A DNA stretch of 64,000 bases, taken from contig JAFZKH010000001.1 of the NCBI GenBank assembly GCA_017553685.1, positions 1 through 64,000 on the forward strand, written 5' to 3'. The stretch is from Bacilli bacterium (GTDB taxonomy: Bacteria; Bacillota_I; Bacilli_A; RF39; UBA660). The translations under genes were made by a program, and so were the position numbers. How positions within the stretch are numbered: the stretch's first letter is position 1; each line of letters starts with the position of its first letter. The notes below the pieces were generated by a model. The model made no database searches, was not told where the DNA came from, and saw only the letters and a list, made by a program, of their open reading frames with translations. Of this stretch, positions 12,001 to 17,309 are shown one piece after another.

Positions 12001-13212
12001 AAATTAACTGTTAATAATTCAAATATTACTGCTAATACTACGGTTATATCTAATACTGGAACATTCAACTTAAAGAATGGTTCAACTATTACTGCTACTA
12101 GTGGTAATGGTATAGATACAAGTGGTACTATTAATATTGATAATGGTACAAGTATTAATGGTAGTGAATATGGTATTTATATAAGTGGAGGAACTGCTAA
12201 TATTGGTGAAATAGGAAATGTACCTGATCAAACAACACCATATATTGAAGGATCTTCATTTGGTATTTATAGAAGTACTCAATCATCTAATTTAAACTTC
12301 TATGATGGTTTAATTATTGGTCAAACAGGACCTAATGCTATATATGGTGGAGTAACTAACGTTGAAGCTGGTTATGAAACTGAAGATATTATTGTTACTG
12401 ACGGAGATATTCAAAAACATAATGAATACTTAGTTGTTAGTGCTACATCTGTAGCAGTAGCTCAAGTAGGAACTTATACATTTGCATCAGTTGGATCTAT
12501 TAGTCCATCTAAAGCTCTTCAAAATGCAATTAACTTTGCTATTGGAGATGGAACTGATGTAAAGATAGTTAACTTAGTTACAAATGTTGACTTAATTAAT
12601 GATGAAGTATCACTTACAGCATCTATGCCTGTAACAGTTAATAGAAATGGTAATAATGTTTATTATAATGATGTATATACTGTTGGAAGTAATATCACAT
12701 TAAATGATAATGGTGTAGGTGGTAATATATCTAGAATAGTAGCAGATATCTTTGATTTATCTTATAATGCTAAGAACATAGTTATTTATGAACTTAGTGA
12801 TGGTTCAAACTTAGATTCATTAAAAACATATAAACTATATAAAGATGGAGAACTAGTTAGTCTTGCAAAAGAAGAACTAGGAAGATATAGTTATAAAGGT
12901 AAGAATGAAGAAATGACTCCTATTAAAGGAAGATTATATATTGATAACTTATCTAAAGGTTCTTATAGATTAGTATCTAATGATAATAAGTCTATAGAAT
13001 TTAGTATTGATGCTGATGGACATATAACTGGTAATGTAGCTGAGAATCCAAAGGATCCTGGAAAAGTAAATCCTAAATCAGTTGCTAAAGCAGAAGTTTC
13101 GTTTGCCATTCAAACAGGTTATAGTAGACATTTATACTGGATATTAACTATTCCAATTATTGTAGTATTATTTGCTATAATGAAACTTAGTAAAAAAAGA
13201 GAAACTAACTAG
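1..13212 (+). CDS. Giant multidomain surface protein, 5' end outside window
   Basis: The frame is open from base 1 to the TAG at 13210-13212, giving about 4,400 visible residues, so the start lies upstream of the window. A TTG at 562 lies inside a repeat and is not a credible start. Roughly in order: InlB/Listeria-Bacteroides-type B repeats (1-1520, recurring GYxFxGW and TVTIPxGSxGxRxYxANY patterns), an Ig/FN3-like stretch (1520-2110), mixed beta-rich modules (2110-3700), a LamG/concanavalin-like module (about 3830-4290), a first glycine-rich domain (5130-5900), beta-helix repeats (6000-7110), a second glycine-rich domain (7140-7790) and a long right-handed beta-helix with 'NNGTLTI'-like rungs (7800-12400). 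The C-terminus has one membrane helix and a short basic tail. I see no LPXTG motif, so it is probably a membrane-anchored adhesin or stalk. The ligand is unknown. Confidence 0.85.
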   Translation, partial: TFTENFGTLKVLSESERRGYNFLRYDHDGGGTYNNLTYLFDNDDATLTAIYEIINYRINYENITTEERDFLRNKTTYNVETETFTLSNPNTRVDGQGNNYQDFLGWDDGNGNVSLTVTISKGSIGDRTYTAVWRENQDDYAIRYNLHEGTLEAGKSNPNTYTRQTETFTLNNPSKNGYNFIGWTGTGLTVATETVTIPKGSSGDRDYEANYEVVPYEIHYHGLTSVEEATLGNPDGYNIESASITLHNPTREGYEFLGWSGTDITDKSTSVTIPTGSTGERNYTANFKAIEYSLTYTLNGGDYETGKSNPPTYTIESDPIILNNPSKTGYTFKGWFGTDLTGNENTTVTIPTGSIGHRSFLANYTPITYTITYDYDGGNLPQGVTNIDRYTIESAEITFNAPEKDGYTFLHYKEGNNIITSIPTGSTGDKSLKAYYQINKFNVVYHNEDIVYATDEVDWNDKTSAPSENPTKAHGIFLYWSEDGINPFDFETKITSNKDLYAIYEMVIEPVITYTPVLDETTNRTWVCSNSNDDNCGDTVTITSGKDDSTYTLYYKIGDGTAVEYTGPFKVYENTTITTFAKKSDIYSPNTTEDIVNVDSIAPTINNPGTGAMSFNMSISGTAQDAGSGVKQFILYVKEKDALVYDDTFTYTSNVFDGIKDHAENYDHTFYGVQDNTEYIVKIVAEDYVGNISEKEVEVKTNPYVARVVGKNNMLWYTVDPDTKEFVLEDGKEFLLFDSIQSAVDYCADVECTIQTNPILPVVSESVVIGSEQNITIDLDGRGITSDESATFVNNGELHIVDRNPREINGEHESIGFLSNTVNKAIVNNNVLVVGEGSSEASETFIYPEMDRPIIDGKTNAIEQNGTFYFFDGKIYGDTVALLDSGEDPITQYSYNVVLTGENDRNVGYLDKVTDPEARIRSTYYAKLKVNNNINAFDSSRSGTVTTESAKILSKIKQYTDYGFIYDEVNDEIYNGNQSTANTTAISYIKLDLTDYEQDQFLSIDCIADTISSSSYGYISVGESLNNTGNRIITLYGNDKTYSTIHKLEKGKVYYVYFGFVKGGGDINRYEGFKVSNFSILGDGQPNREFKMYEDPGYYMFVKQDDGTYIQESYGQSGNPTAHGFTAFDLTNENEDVDLILNIRVDSSSSASRFWIYTSDNSNYVGYGSSPNQIMGTAYGLSDNSLYRITLPKGKLTYVHFCASTWYQPAGLFKINSMTLTKKNSENAVASSGFLTNDSDAYTFVKYDYDLYSMKNLAANDIPVNATRMYLDRNTDGIVFNGSNYSYVSNSNFNLTDYEESVYVEFSTTNKNNVMLYTGSSSERVCIALWSSYIIVSNYGHYSTFTMPDTLDDGNKHSLMTTYKDGDYKLYYDGEALEALSSTDYITSANSNSYFGVRSSGNYFVGQIYKAKIFNKEITPDELNNTENLKVYIDGSNVTFPHDSYESNNYGVNYSIAHSYVAYDLTDVTETKYLYVNTSISSESGDDLGYVQVTDSPDTPTSNSDYWLRVSGTAYDQSLVIKLNSGAVNYVHFRYTKDRDTNVGLDAFIINDVRLFDNISDAYSYNADYYTKIDNMYFEKPVVNEKVDTIEILKDITLDASMTVPAEKEVILDLNGFTLTSNKDDYVIKNNGILTITDSEYKERHLSNVNYITEQARLFEEAKTSYLADKAEYDEYAGLCDGCSPSEEYLIDQSFEKEFDYFGDSEEFSATYTGKYKLETWGAAGAYLESNRHGGYGGYSVGSLDLNAGDKLYVTVGGQGTKENGAPGYNGGAQSGSYGGSGGSGGATHIATAPGVLSSFVDNQSSIIMVSGGGAGYVTYGCSTSIGGSGGGAVGAPSANGGTQTSGGISSGQANGTFGQGASNASNPNCSTAAGGGGYFGGGALCNQCTSGGGSGYIGYSTLYDKAMYCYDCTEATNTETDLDIFTVSTTGTSEYKSNACPNGYSDNPISKCAKAGNGYAKITYLATAEELAELKRDLPKTYNVRKEPIFLDYIQNVDFDDSINVNSLTPYSDVSFTIFGDETFHGGITSTIADVLLNEQYAKLTIDGAAINVNVNSKIGVVNRGLLTMKNDAVINANNSSTTGIFNESNGELVFTRGILNAVGSSSTGLLNRSNTPSINGAIVVTTPSNAIGINNQATSNITYSDLDITGAGLQFQDFSVGDTTITNSSIKSTGNNSFYLPTFQGPGNVYVVNSNFYNTFGINRSPKNVIVSNSTLTYVSNVAGYISINSSSLGSIDNYGDAYINNSTISGSGTLINNQIGSMYSGGAQNVSKMVITDSTINSTATSAVTLINNYHNLSVVNTKFNNVNNVKSTVFNNPMQTFNSSYNYFTPHYPYLNISGNTVIDKSFGTAISNTGVVTIGSNDKNVDTVYNYGYTGHQEEFIAPSDGTYKLETWGAAGAEAHQYASGWDAMRRGGFGAYASGTITLHEGDKLYIHVGGYGSGYGSGTREYSGTYNGGGTIGDGGWSWISGAGGGATDISLSNEDNIWTYDNGRSISMRSNASYEQRLIVAGGGGGQGGSNAGLTVDTSTRLGYGDAMGGGGYYGGTSQQGGSSYVDESLGNRVIIAGYDEMPDYNSGLMNGNTGFGYAKITLLNSDNDIVSNTPTIAATNYGITGNGRVIYYDGTITAKTALNTDIEKVADDYDIYKTMDGEDEVFTLVANANSRPVPDGEEEFVAAIGNAKYTTIQNAVDASNNGDEIDLLVDINQQNIVTIPSNKTITIDYNGHKVITYSDSYLFENNGTLTIKDSVNEKPKNTFFGDKYIYNTGTLNLNNIYIENYIYAQNIIENNEGTITMNDVRLDLGANISGKQGVANSENGVITVTNSVFNLTNANTLFSNYGSLTLTGNNIANNAYGQYMVLNNTTGTAILDGNSYSVSGDSRYGRYLLNNYGSATIKNMTTNIENVYNAGILTLEDNTLPSGNVNTSETGLTIINNGTYNNTFNINGTGRSIDDNDDLYAFIMHDGTLNKTFNTNTTGISWIKSGTITVTSGYAINNTSAGIIRLGIHDNFADTKANTKPVINGKTYGIYTSAPALVVDIYDGIISGNSAYNATVRNTETGYSIIREYDSENNIETKYLTDEPMFKNVTQNIEYKTVNELNTAITNSLVNNNDVIEVYRDITINNADDPITIPNGLSITFDINGKIVDKNNDNMFNVEGELTLVDNVNNSNGIIDSTIGSLFINNGTINISSGKYTSEKASVDTTLMVNNENATLNISGGTFTKYFDKLSYRLRYSGSILTNYGDANITGGKFVPNGSYIIGYTRRWVDEGWYDWDQIYTSTVFLNKETGVLNVTAGATFEGIISNTWHDTYEGGYWEGSGRNNDGQLIYNYGTATFTGTTTSPASIGLNAGTLTFDSVNITGFKQINSQEHPNFKNSGTFNLIDSNIDTSFKFVDNEGGIINISNSTIESNVSISYIINSSTSDTTAVTIEDSEIHNRVSGTIITGATELSIKDSILDTVSGTVVSNSSKGLSINNSTLTTGSGTAVSQTSGTAIIKKNSSVVTSSGVGIQLSSSTLTIGEPISDDSAVSKTYPLIKGTTYGISDSSSTINMYDGIIYGKTNPVANAITNIESGYMIINDTEDDYKTNYLDRVPIVQNITQATAQDEKKYYDLDEAFRNAVDGDTLQMITNYSNLPDSVTAENNHNVIFDLNGFFIRQINDTLITNNGTLKIIDSSQNKTGQIIGISGSKVIDNSGTLNYNGGKISSSALKLLIKNNTGATLNIREDAKIISSIEATIVNNDGTLNIYNGAYLYNIGGSIGSWASSNSGLPMIINNNLFNIIDLNNDDDENTSSDYDAPWLYSNGNAQGQEVFSGADVVFDDPTILTTTGATTNIYGGIFNNGSTTSPNGAQILKNYGTVNIKNLDSYAYAVGLNLGTLNIEDSYLHNFRMTALVSRGNLTIKDTTINFYSDTSYNVLLGNYIRLYSSGNLLFDNVDFIGGNSTNASDYFIYLTGNSEIRNSRINLTSYEKVIYNTNVLDINNSTITMNKSLGNTGKLTVNNSNITANTTVISNTGTFNLKNGSTITATSGNGIDTSGTINIDNGTSINGSEYGIYISGGTANIGEIGNVPDQTTPYIEGSSFGIYRSTQSSNLNFYDGLIIGQTGPNAIYGGVTNVEAGYETEDIIVTDGDIQKHNEYLVVSATSVAVAQVGTYTFASVGSISPSKALQNAINFAIGDGTDVKIVNLVTNVDLINDEVSLTASMPVTVNRNGNNVYYNDVYTVGSNITLNDNGVGGNISRIVADIFDLSYNAKNIVIYELSDGSNLDSLKTYKLYKDGELVSLAKEELGRYSYKGKNEEMTPIKGRLYIDNLSKGSYRLVSNDNKSIEFSIDADGHITGNVAENPKDPGKVNPKSVAKAEVSFAIQTGYSRHLYWILTIPIIVVLFAIMKLSKKRETN

Positions 13213-13223
13213 TTTCTCTTTTT
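13194..13223 (+). terminator. Intrinsic terminator of the giant surface gene
   Basis: A 14-bp perfect stem (13194-13207 with 13210-13223) with a 2-base loop ends in a T run. The gene's TAG stop lies in the hairpin. An extended -10 promoter starts only 8 bases later. Confidence 0.85.
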
Positions 13224-13230
13224 ATTTATG

Positions 13231-13239
13231 TGTTATAAT
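13231..13239 (+). promoter_or_regulatory. Extended -10 promoter TGTTATAAT
   Basis: TG-T-TATAAT with the hexamer at 13234-13239. The -35 position falls inside the upstream terminator stem, so no independent -35 is visible. It serves the rhodanese-like gene and gives a leader of about 16 bases. Confidence 0.7.
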
Positions 13240-13261
13240 TAATATGTTAGGTGGTAATGAT

Positions 13262-13933
13262 ATGAAAAAGAAAGAAATATTAATATTATTAGTTTTAGCT
13301 GGTTTATTATGTTTTTCACTTGGATATGACTATTTTAAGAATAGACTTCCAAAACCAGAAGTAACTACTGGTCAAAGAGGAGACCTTGGAATAGATAAAC
13401 ATGTTAATGAAAAAACTATTGATAAATATTTAGGAAGAGAAGATTCTGTTTATAGAGATGTTAGAATGTTAGATGATCCAGCAGATTATAAATCTATTGG
13501 AGGAGATTCTAAATTAAGTGGATTTGTAGAAGGTTTTGAAGTTATATCTCTTCCATATATAATTCCTGTTTCTAATTTACCTGAAGCAGTAGGAGAAACT
13601 TATAATGGAGATACATTATTTAGTAGAAATGATAAAGGTAATTATGTTCCAAATTATGAAGAATCATTAGACATATTAGAATATTATTTTCCAAAGGATA
13701 AAAATATATTTATTATGTGTGGTGGCGGTGGATACGCTGGAATGATGAAGACTTTATTAGTAGACCTAGGTTGGGATGAGAATAAAATATATAATGTAGG
13801 TGGATACTGGTTTTATGAAGGTAAACATAATGTTAAAGTAAAAGAAAAAGTTAATGGAAAGACTAAATATAATTTTTGGAAGGTTAACTATCATAATATA
13901 GATTTTGATAGTCTTACTAAAATAAATGAATAA
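13262..13933 (+). CDS. Membrane-anchored rhodanese-like domain protein
   Basis: This 223-residue protein has an N-terminal hydrophobic helix (about residues 5-22) that anchors or exports it. The C-terminal half resembles a rhodanese fold: a hydrophobic strand ending in a cysteine followed by a glycine-rich loop (IMCGGGGYAGMM), then a helix and a 'NVGGYWFYEG' strand like the rhodanese 'L.GG...W' element. The family transfers sulfur or senses redox through that loop cysteine. The loop lacks the Arg common in active thiosulfate sulfurtransferases. I chose ATG 13262 because AGGTGG (13249-13254) sits at the right distance; an in-frame ATG at 13244 follows the -10 box directly and has no binding site. 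It overlaps the next, thioredoxin-like gene by 8 bases, which suggests a shared envelope redox role (inference). Confidence 0.65.
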   Translation: MKKKEILILLVLAGLLCFSLGYDYFKNRLPKPEVTTGQRGDLGIDKHVNEKTIDKYLGREDSVYRDVRMLDDPADYKSIGGDSKLSGFVEGFEVISLPYIIPVSNLPEAVGETYNGDTLFSRNDKGNYVPNYEESLDILEYYFPKDKNIFIMCGGGGYAGMMKTLLVDLGWDENKIYNVGGYWFYEGKHNVKVKEKVNGKTKYNFWKVNYHNIDFDSLTKINE

Positions 13934-14405
13934 AAAATTAATAGCTATAATGATTACTTTAGTAGTTTTAATTCTTATTGGAGTAACTATAATACTTACA
14001 TATAATAGTAAAGAGAAATTCTATTTAGAAAATAGTTACTATAATAAAGGTGGTTTAAAAGATATTACTACTAAAGAAATAGATAAATTAATAAAAGATA
14101 AGAAATCATTTGTATTATTTACATATAATGATTTTTGCTCATTTAGTGTTCCATGTGATAGTGTTTTTGAGGAGGCTAGTAATAAATTAAATATTACTAT
14201 TCTTCAAATTCCATATAGAGACTTTAAGAAAACAGTATTAAATAAAAAGATTAAATATGGACCAAGTGTTATTATTGTTAAAAATGGTAAAGTAGTTAAA
14301 TTCTTAGATGCTGAAAAAGATGATGATAAGATCTTATATCAAGATGTTAAGAAATTTAATGCTTGGTTAAGTAAATATATTTATACAGAAAAAGAGAAGA
14401 AATAA
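13926..14405 (+). CDS. Membrane-anchored thioredoxin-like protein
   Basis: This 159-residue protein has an N-terminal membrane helix (about residues 4-26) and an outward thioredoxin-like domain. The evidence is a strand-turn 'FVLFTYNDFCSF', two cysteines spaced CxxxxC (C-SFSV-P-C) instead of the usual CxxC, and the later 'KYGPSVIIVKNGKVV' segment, which matches the cis-proline loop and following strand of thioredoxins. The wider cysteine spacing makes ordinary disulfide exchange uncertain. It overlaps the preceding rhodanese-like gene by 8 bases and ends at a strong terminator, so the two form a small operon. The substrate is unknown. Confidence 0.65.
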   Translation: MNKKLIAIMITLVVLILIGVTIILTYNSKEKFYLENSYYNKGGLKDITTKEIDKLIKDKKSFVLFTYNDFCSFSVPCDSVFEEASNKLNITILQIPYRDFKKTVLNKKIKYGPSVIIVKNGKVVKFLDAEKDDDKILYQDVKKFNAWLSKYIYTEKEKK

Positions 14406-14417
14406 TCTTCTCTTTTT
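14391..14417 (+). terminator. Intrinsic terminator
   Basis: A 10-bp stem (14391-14400 with 14406-14415), loop AATAA, then a T run. It ends the rhodanese/thioredoxin-like pair. Confidence 0.85.
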
Positions 14418-14422
14418 ATATA

Positions 14423-14436
14423 CAAACATGTGTTTG
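14423..14436 (+). promoter_or_regulatory. Probable LexA (SOS) operator
   Basis: The 14-bp perfect palindrome CAAACATGTGTTTG fits the Gram-positive LexA/DinR pattern CGAACRNRYGTTYG at all but the second base. It ends 6 bases before the -10 hexamer (14443-14448) of the Y-family polymerase gene, where a repressor would block RNA polymerase. Damage control of this gene class is well known; the assignment here rests on the motif and its position. Confidence 0.65.
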
Positions 14437-14439
14437 ATA

Positions 14440-14448
14440 TGATAAAAT
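14440..14448 (+). promoter_or_regulatory. Extended -10 promoter TGATAAAAT
   Basis: TG-A-TAAAAT with the hexamer at 14443-14448, directly downstream of the likely LexA box and 21 bases before the polymerase ATG. Confidence 0.6.
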
Positions 14449-14469
14449 GTATTTAAAGGATGTGATAAT

Positions 14470-15948
14470 ATGGATAGAATTTATATGTGTATAGATTTAA
14501 AGTCATTTTTCGCATCTGTAGAGTGTGTAGAAAGAAAATTAAATCCTTTAGATACAAACCTCGTAGTAGCAGATATTTCAAGAACAGAAAAAACAGTATG
14601 TTTAGCTATTACACCTAGTTTAAAGCAATATGGTTTAGGAGGTAGAGCTAGATTATATGAAGTAGTATCTAAAGTTAAAGAAGTAAATAAAGAAAGAAAA
14701 AAGAATAATAATTATAAATCTTTTAAAGATAAATCATATATTGATTCTGATTTAAAAAAAGATAAGTCATTAGAATTAGATTATATAGTGGCTCCTCCAA
14801 GACTTAAAACTTATATGAAATATAGTACAGATATATATAATATATATCAAAAATATATATCTAAAGAAGATATATTAGTTTATTCAATTGATGAAGTGTT
14901 CTGTGATATAACAACTTATTTAAAACTATATAAATTAACTCCAGAACAGTTAGTTACTAAGATGATTATGGATGTATATAATACTACTGGGATAACTGCT
15001 ACAGCAGGTATAGGAACTAATATGTATTTAGCAAAAATAGCTATGGATATATCTGCTAAACATATGGAAGCTAATGAATATGGTGTTAGAATTGCTTATT
15101 TAGATGAACAAAAATATAAAGAAACTTTATGGGATCATTTACCATTAACAGACTTTTGGAGTTTTGGAAGAGGAACTGTTAAGAAATTAAATGATAATGG
15201 AATGTATACTATGGGAGATCTTGCTAGGATGTCTCTAGAAAATGAAAATAAATTATTTAAATTATTTGGAGTAGGAGCAGAATTTTTAATAGATCATGCA
15301 TGGGGTTATGAACCATGTACTATTAAAGATGCAAAAAGTTATAGACCTAAATCATCTAGTTTATCTAATGGACAAGTATTGCATGTTCCATATAATGCTA
15401 AAGATGCAAAACTTATTACTAAAGAAATGATGGATAATTTAGTACTAGAAATGGTTAAAAAGAGATTACTTACAAGTCAACTTTCATTAACTATAAATTA
15501 TGATATTAAGAACCTAGAAGATGACTTTTATAAAGGTGAAGTAACCATAGATCATTATGGAAGAAAAGTACCTAAATATGCCCATGGAACTATTAATTTA
15601 GACCATTATACATCATCTACTAAAATAATAACTGATAAGATATCTAAATTATATGATGATATAGTTAATAAAGATTTACTTATTAGAAAAATAACTATAG
15701 GAGTTAATGATTTAATATATGATGATGAAATAAATAAAAGTCATATTATTAAACAATTAGATTTATTCACAGGAGAAGAAAAAGAAATCATTAATGAAAA
15801 AGAAGAAAAGAAAGAAAAGAAAGTTCAAGATGCTATTATTAAGATTCAAAGTAAATATGGTAAGAATGCTATATTAAAGGGAATGAATCTAGAAGAAAAA
15901 AGTACTGCTATAAGAAGAAATTCTGAAGTAGGAGGTCATAAAGAATGA
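14470..15948 (+). CDS. Y-family DNA polymerase, UvrX/YqjW type
   Basis: This 492-residue error-prone translesion polymerase is of the Firmicutes UvrX/PolY2 group. The first catalytic motif 'IDLKSFFASVE' (Asp9) and the second, 'YSIDEVF' with the paired Asp and Glu, are intact. 'RTEKTVCLAITPSLKQYG' and 'GRARLYEV' are typical of this subgroup rather than DinB. A helix-hairpin-helix-like segment ('LNDNGMYTMGDLA') and a little-finger region follow. The C-terminal 80 residues are lysine- and glutamate-rich. The gene overlaps a YolD-like gene by ATGA, the usual partner arrangement. The LexA-like palindrome in the promoter suggests SOS induction. Confidence 0.9.
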   Translation: MDRIYMCIDLKSFFASVECVERKLNPLDTNLVVADISRTEKTVCLAITPSLKQYGLGGRARLYEVVSKVKEVNKERKKNNNYKSFKDKSYIDSDLKKDKSLELDYIVAPPRLKTYMKYSTDIYNIYQKYISKEDILVYSIDEVFCDITTYLKLYKLTPEQLVTKMIMDVYNTTGITATAGIGTNMYLAKIAMDISAKHMEANEYGVRIAYLDEQKYKETLWDHLPLTDFWSFGRGTVKKLNDNGMYTMGDLARMSLENENKLFKLFGVGAEFLIDHAWGYEPCTIKDAKSYRPKSSSLSNGQVLHVPYNAKDAKLITKEMMDNLVLEMVKKRLLTSQLSLTINYDIKNLEDDFYKGEVTIDHYGRKVPKYAHGTINLDHYTSSTKIITDKISKLYDDIVNKDLLIRKITIGVNDLIYDDEINKSHIIKQLDLFTGEEKEIINEKEEKKEKKVQDAIIKIQSKYGKNAILKGMNLEEKSTAIRRNSEVGGHKE

Positions 15949-16340
15949 GTAAGTATGATGATATTATTAATTTAACAAGACCTGTATCTAATCATCCTAA
16001 AAGACCTATGTCTGCTAGAGCAGCACAGTTTGCTTCTTTTAAATCTTTAAATGGTTATGAAGATGATATTAAAGAACAAGGTAGATATGTAGATAAGAAA
16101 ATAGTTATTACTGAAGACAAAAAAGATTCTTTAGATAGTATTATTTCAAAGATAGATTTATCTTCTAAATTAAGAATAAAATATTTTAAAAAAGATCTAT
16201 ATAAAGATGGTGGAAAATACTTATATAAAGTAGGTTTTATTAAAAAAATAGATGAAATAAATAAAAAAATTATATTTGATGATAAAGAAGAAATTAATTT
16301 AAATGATATAATAGATATAAATATATATAAAGAAATTTGA
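15945..16340 (+). CDS. YolD-like family protein
   Basis: This 131-residue protein starts within the polymerase stop (ATGA overlap). The N-terminal half carries the YolD signature: a Pro/Met-rich lead-in, then 'RAAQFASFKSLNGYEDDI', followed by a beta-rich C-terminal half that resembles small Sm-like barrels. YolD proteins are encoded beside Y-family polymerases in Bacillus and are thought to be their accessory partners; the molecular role is not settled. The gene ends in TGA, which shows directly that TGA is a stop in this organism. A terminator overlaps the stop codon. Confidence 0.85.
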   Translation: MSKYDDIINLTRPVSNHPKRPMSARAAQFASFKSLNGYEDDIKEQGRYVDKKIVITEDKKDSLDSIISKIDLSSKLRIKYFKKDLYKDGGKYLYKVGFIKKIDEINKKIIFDDKEEINLNDIIDINIYKEI

Positions 16341-16358
16341 ATAATTTCTTCTTTTTTT
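16330..16358 (+). terminator. Intrinsic terminator of polymerase/YolD operon
   Basis: An 8-bp stem (16330-16337 with 16343-16350) is followed by a T-rich tail. The TGA stop of the YolD gene lies in the loop. Confidence 0.8.
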
Positions 16359-16359
16359 A

Positions 16360-16365
16360 TATAAT
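16360..16365 (+). promoter_or_regulatory. -10 box TATAAT
   Basis: A consensus TATAAT starts 2 bases after the terminator T tract and 17 bases before the next ATG. No TG extension and no free -35. Confidence 0.5.
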
Positions 16366-16381
16366 AATGGCGGTGATTTAA

Positions 16382-17251
16382 ATGAAAAGGGAGTATATCG
16401 TATCTACTAAAGAAGAATTATTATCTTTTTTAAGAACTAATTTAACTAGTAAATCCAAAAATAATTTAAAATCTTTATTAGCTAAAGAAATGGTATTAGT
16501 TAATGGTAAAGTACAAACTAAGTTTAATTTTATATTATTTAAAGGCGATAAAGTAGAAATTAGAGATACTAAGATTAAAACTGATAATAACTATAAAAAA
16601 GAAATTAAAATTATATATGAAGATGATGATATTATTGTAGTTAATAAACCTTGTGGATTACTTTCTATAGCTACATCTAAAGAGAAAGAATATACTTTAT
16701 ATCATTTTATATCTACTCATTTAAAAGAAAGAAATAAGAATAATAAAGTTTTTATTATTCATAGATTAGATAAAGATACTAGTGGTATAGTTATATTTGC
16801 TAAGAACCAAAAGACTAAGAATTTATTTCAAAATAACTGGGATAAAATTATTAGAGGTAGATATTATTATGCTGTAGTAAATGGTTCTTTAAAGGAAAAA
16901 GAAGGCACTATAAAAGAGTATTTAATAGAGAATGATAAAACATATATGGTATATAGTACTAATAATAAAAAAGAGGGGAAACTCGCTATTACAGACTATA
17001 AAGTAATTAAAGAAAATAATAATTATTCTTTATTAGATATAAATATTAAAACAGGTAGAAAAAATCAAATAAGAGTTGCTCTAAAAGATATTGGTAATCC
17101 TATTGTTGGAGATAAAAAATATGGTGATGGTAAATCATCCATTAATAGAATGGCTCTTCATCAATATAAATTAGAACTTATGGATCCAAGAACTAATAAG
17201 TTTATAAGATTTAAAACTGATATGCCTATAACATTTAAGAAACTAATATAA
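16382..17251 (+). CDS. RluA-family rRNA pseudouridine synthase
   Basis: This 289-residue enzyme isomerises specific uridines in rRNA to pseudouridine. Residues 1-65 form an S4-like RNA-binding domain (short helices, then 'KGDKVEI'). The catalytic domain follows, with the RluA signature 'HRLDKDTSGIVIFAK' whose Asp is the nucleophile, and the later 'TGRKNQIR' and 'GNPIVGDKKYG' motifs. The start is ATG 16382 with GGCGGTGA just upstream. It stands alone between two terminators. The target uridine cannot be told from sequence. A second RluA-type gene lies at 19133. Confidence 0.9.
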   Translation: MKREYIVSTKEELLSFLRTNLTSKSKNNLKSLLAKEMVLVNGKVQTKFNFILFKGDKVEIRDTKIKTDNNYKKEIKIIYEDDDIIVVNKPCGLLSIATSKEKEYTLYHFISTHLKERNKNNKVFIIHRLDKDTSGIVIFAKNQKTKNLFQNNWDKIIRGRYYYAVVNGSLKEKEGTIKEYLIENDKTYMVYSTNNKKEGKLAITDYKVIKENNNYSLLDINIKTGRKNQIRVALKDIGNPIVGDKKYGDGKSSINRMALHQYKLELMDPRTNKFIRFKTDMPITFKKLI

Positions 17252-17265
17252 TAGTTTCTTTTTTA
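17237..17265 (+). terminator. Intrinsic terminator
   Basis: A 9-bp stem (17237-17245 with 17252-17260) with a T run; the TAA of the pseudouridine synthase gene is in the loop. Confidence 0.8.
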
Positions 17266-17309
17266 GTGGAATTTAATAATATATATCAAATATTATATTT
17301 GGTGATATT

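Noticed and set aside
13100-13212. LPXTG sorting signal at the end of the giant surface protein
   Set aside because: There is a hydrophobic helix and a basic tail, but no LPxTG or close variant before it.
16338-16340. Use of UGA as Trp (Mycoplasma-type code)
   Set aside because: TGA ends the YolD-like gene, the Xer recombinase, the pseudouridine synthase at 19133 and the polymerase at their expected lengths, and Trp is TGG throughout.
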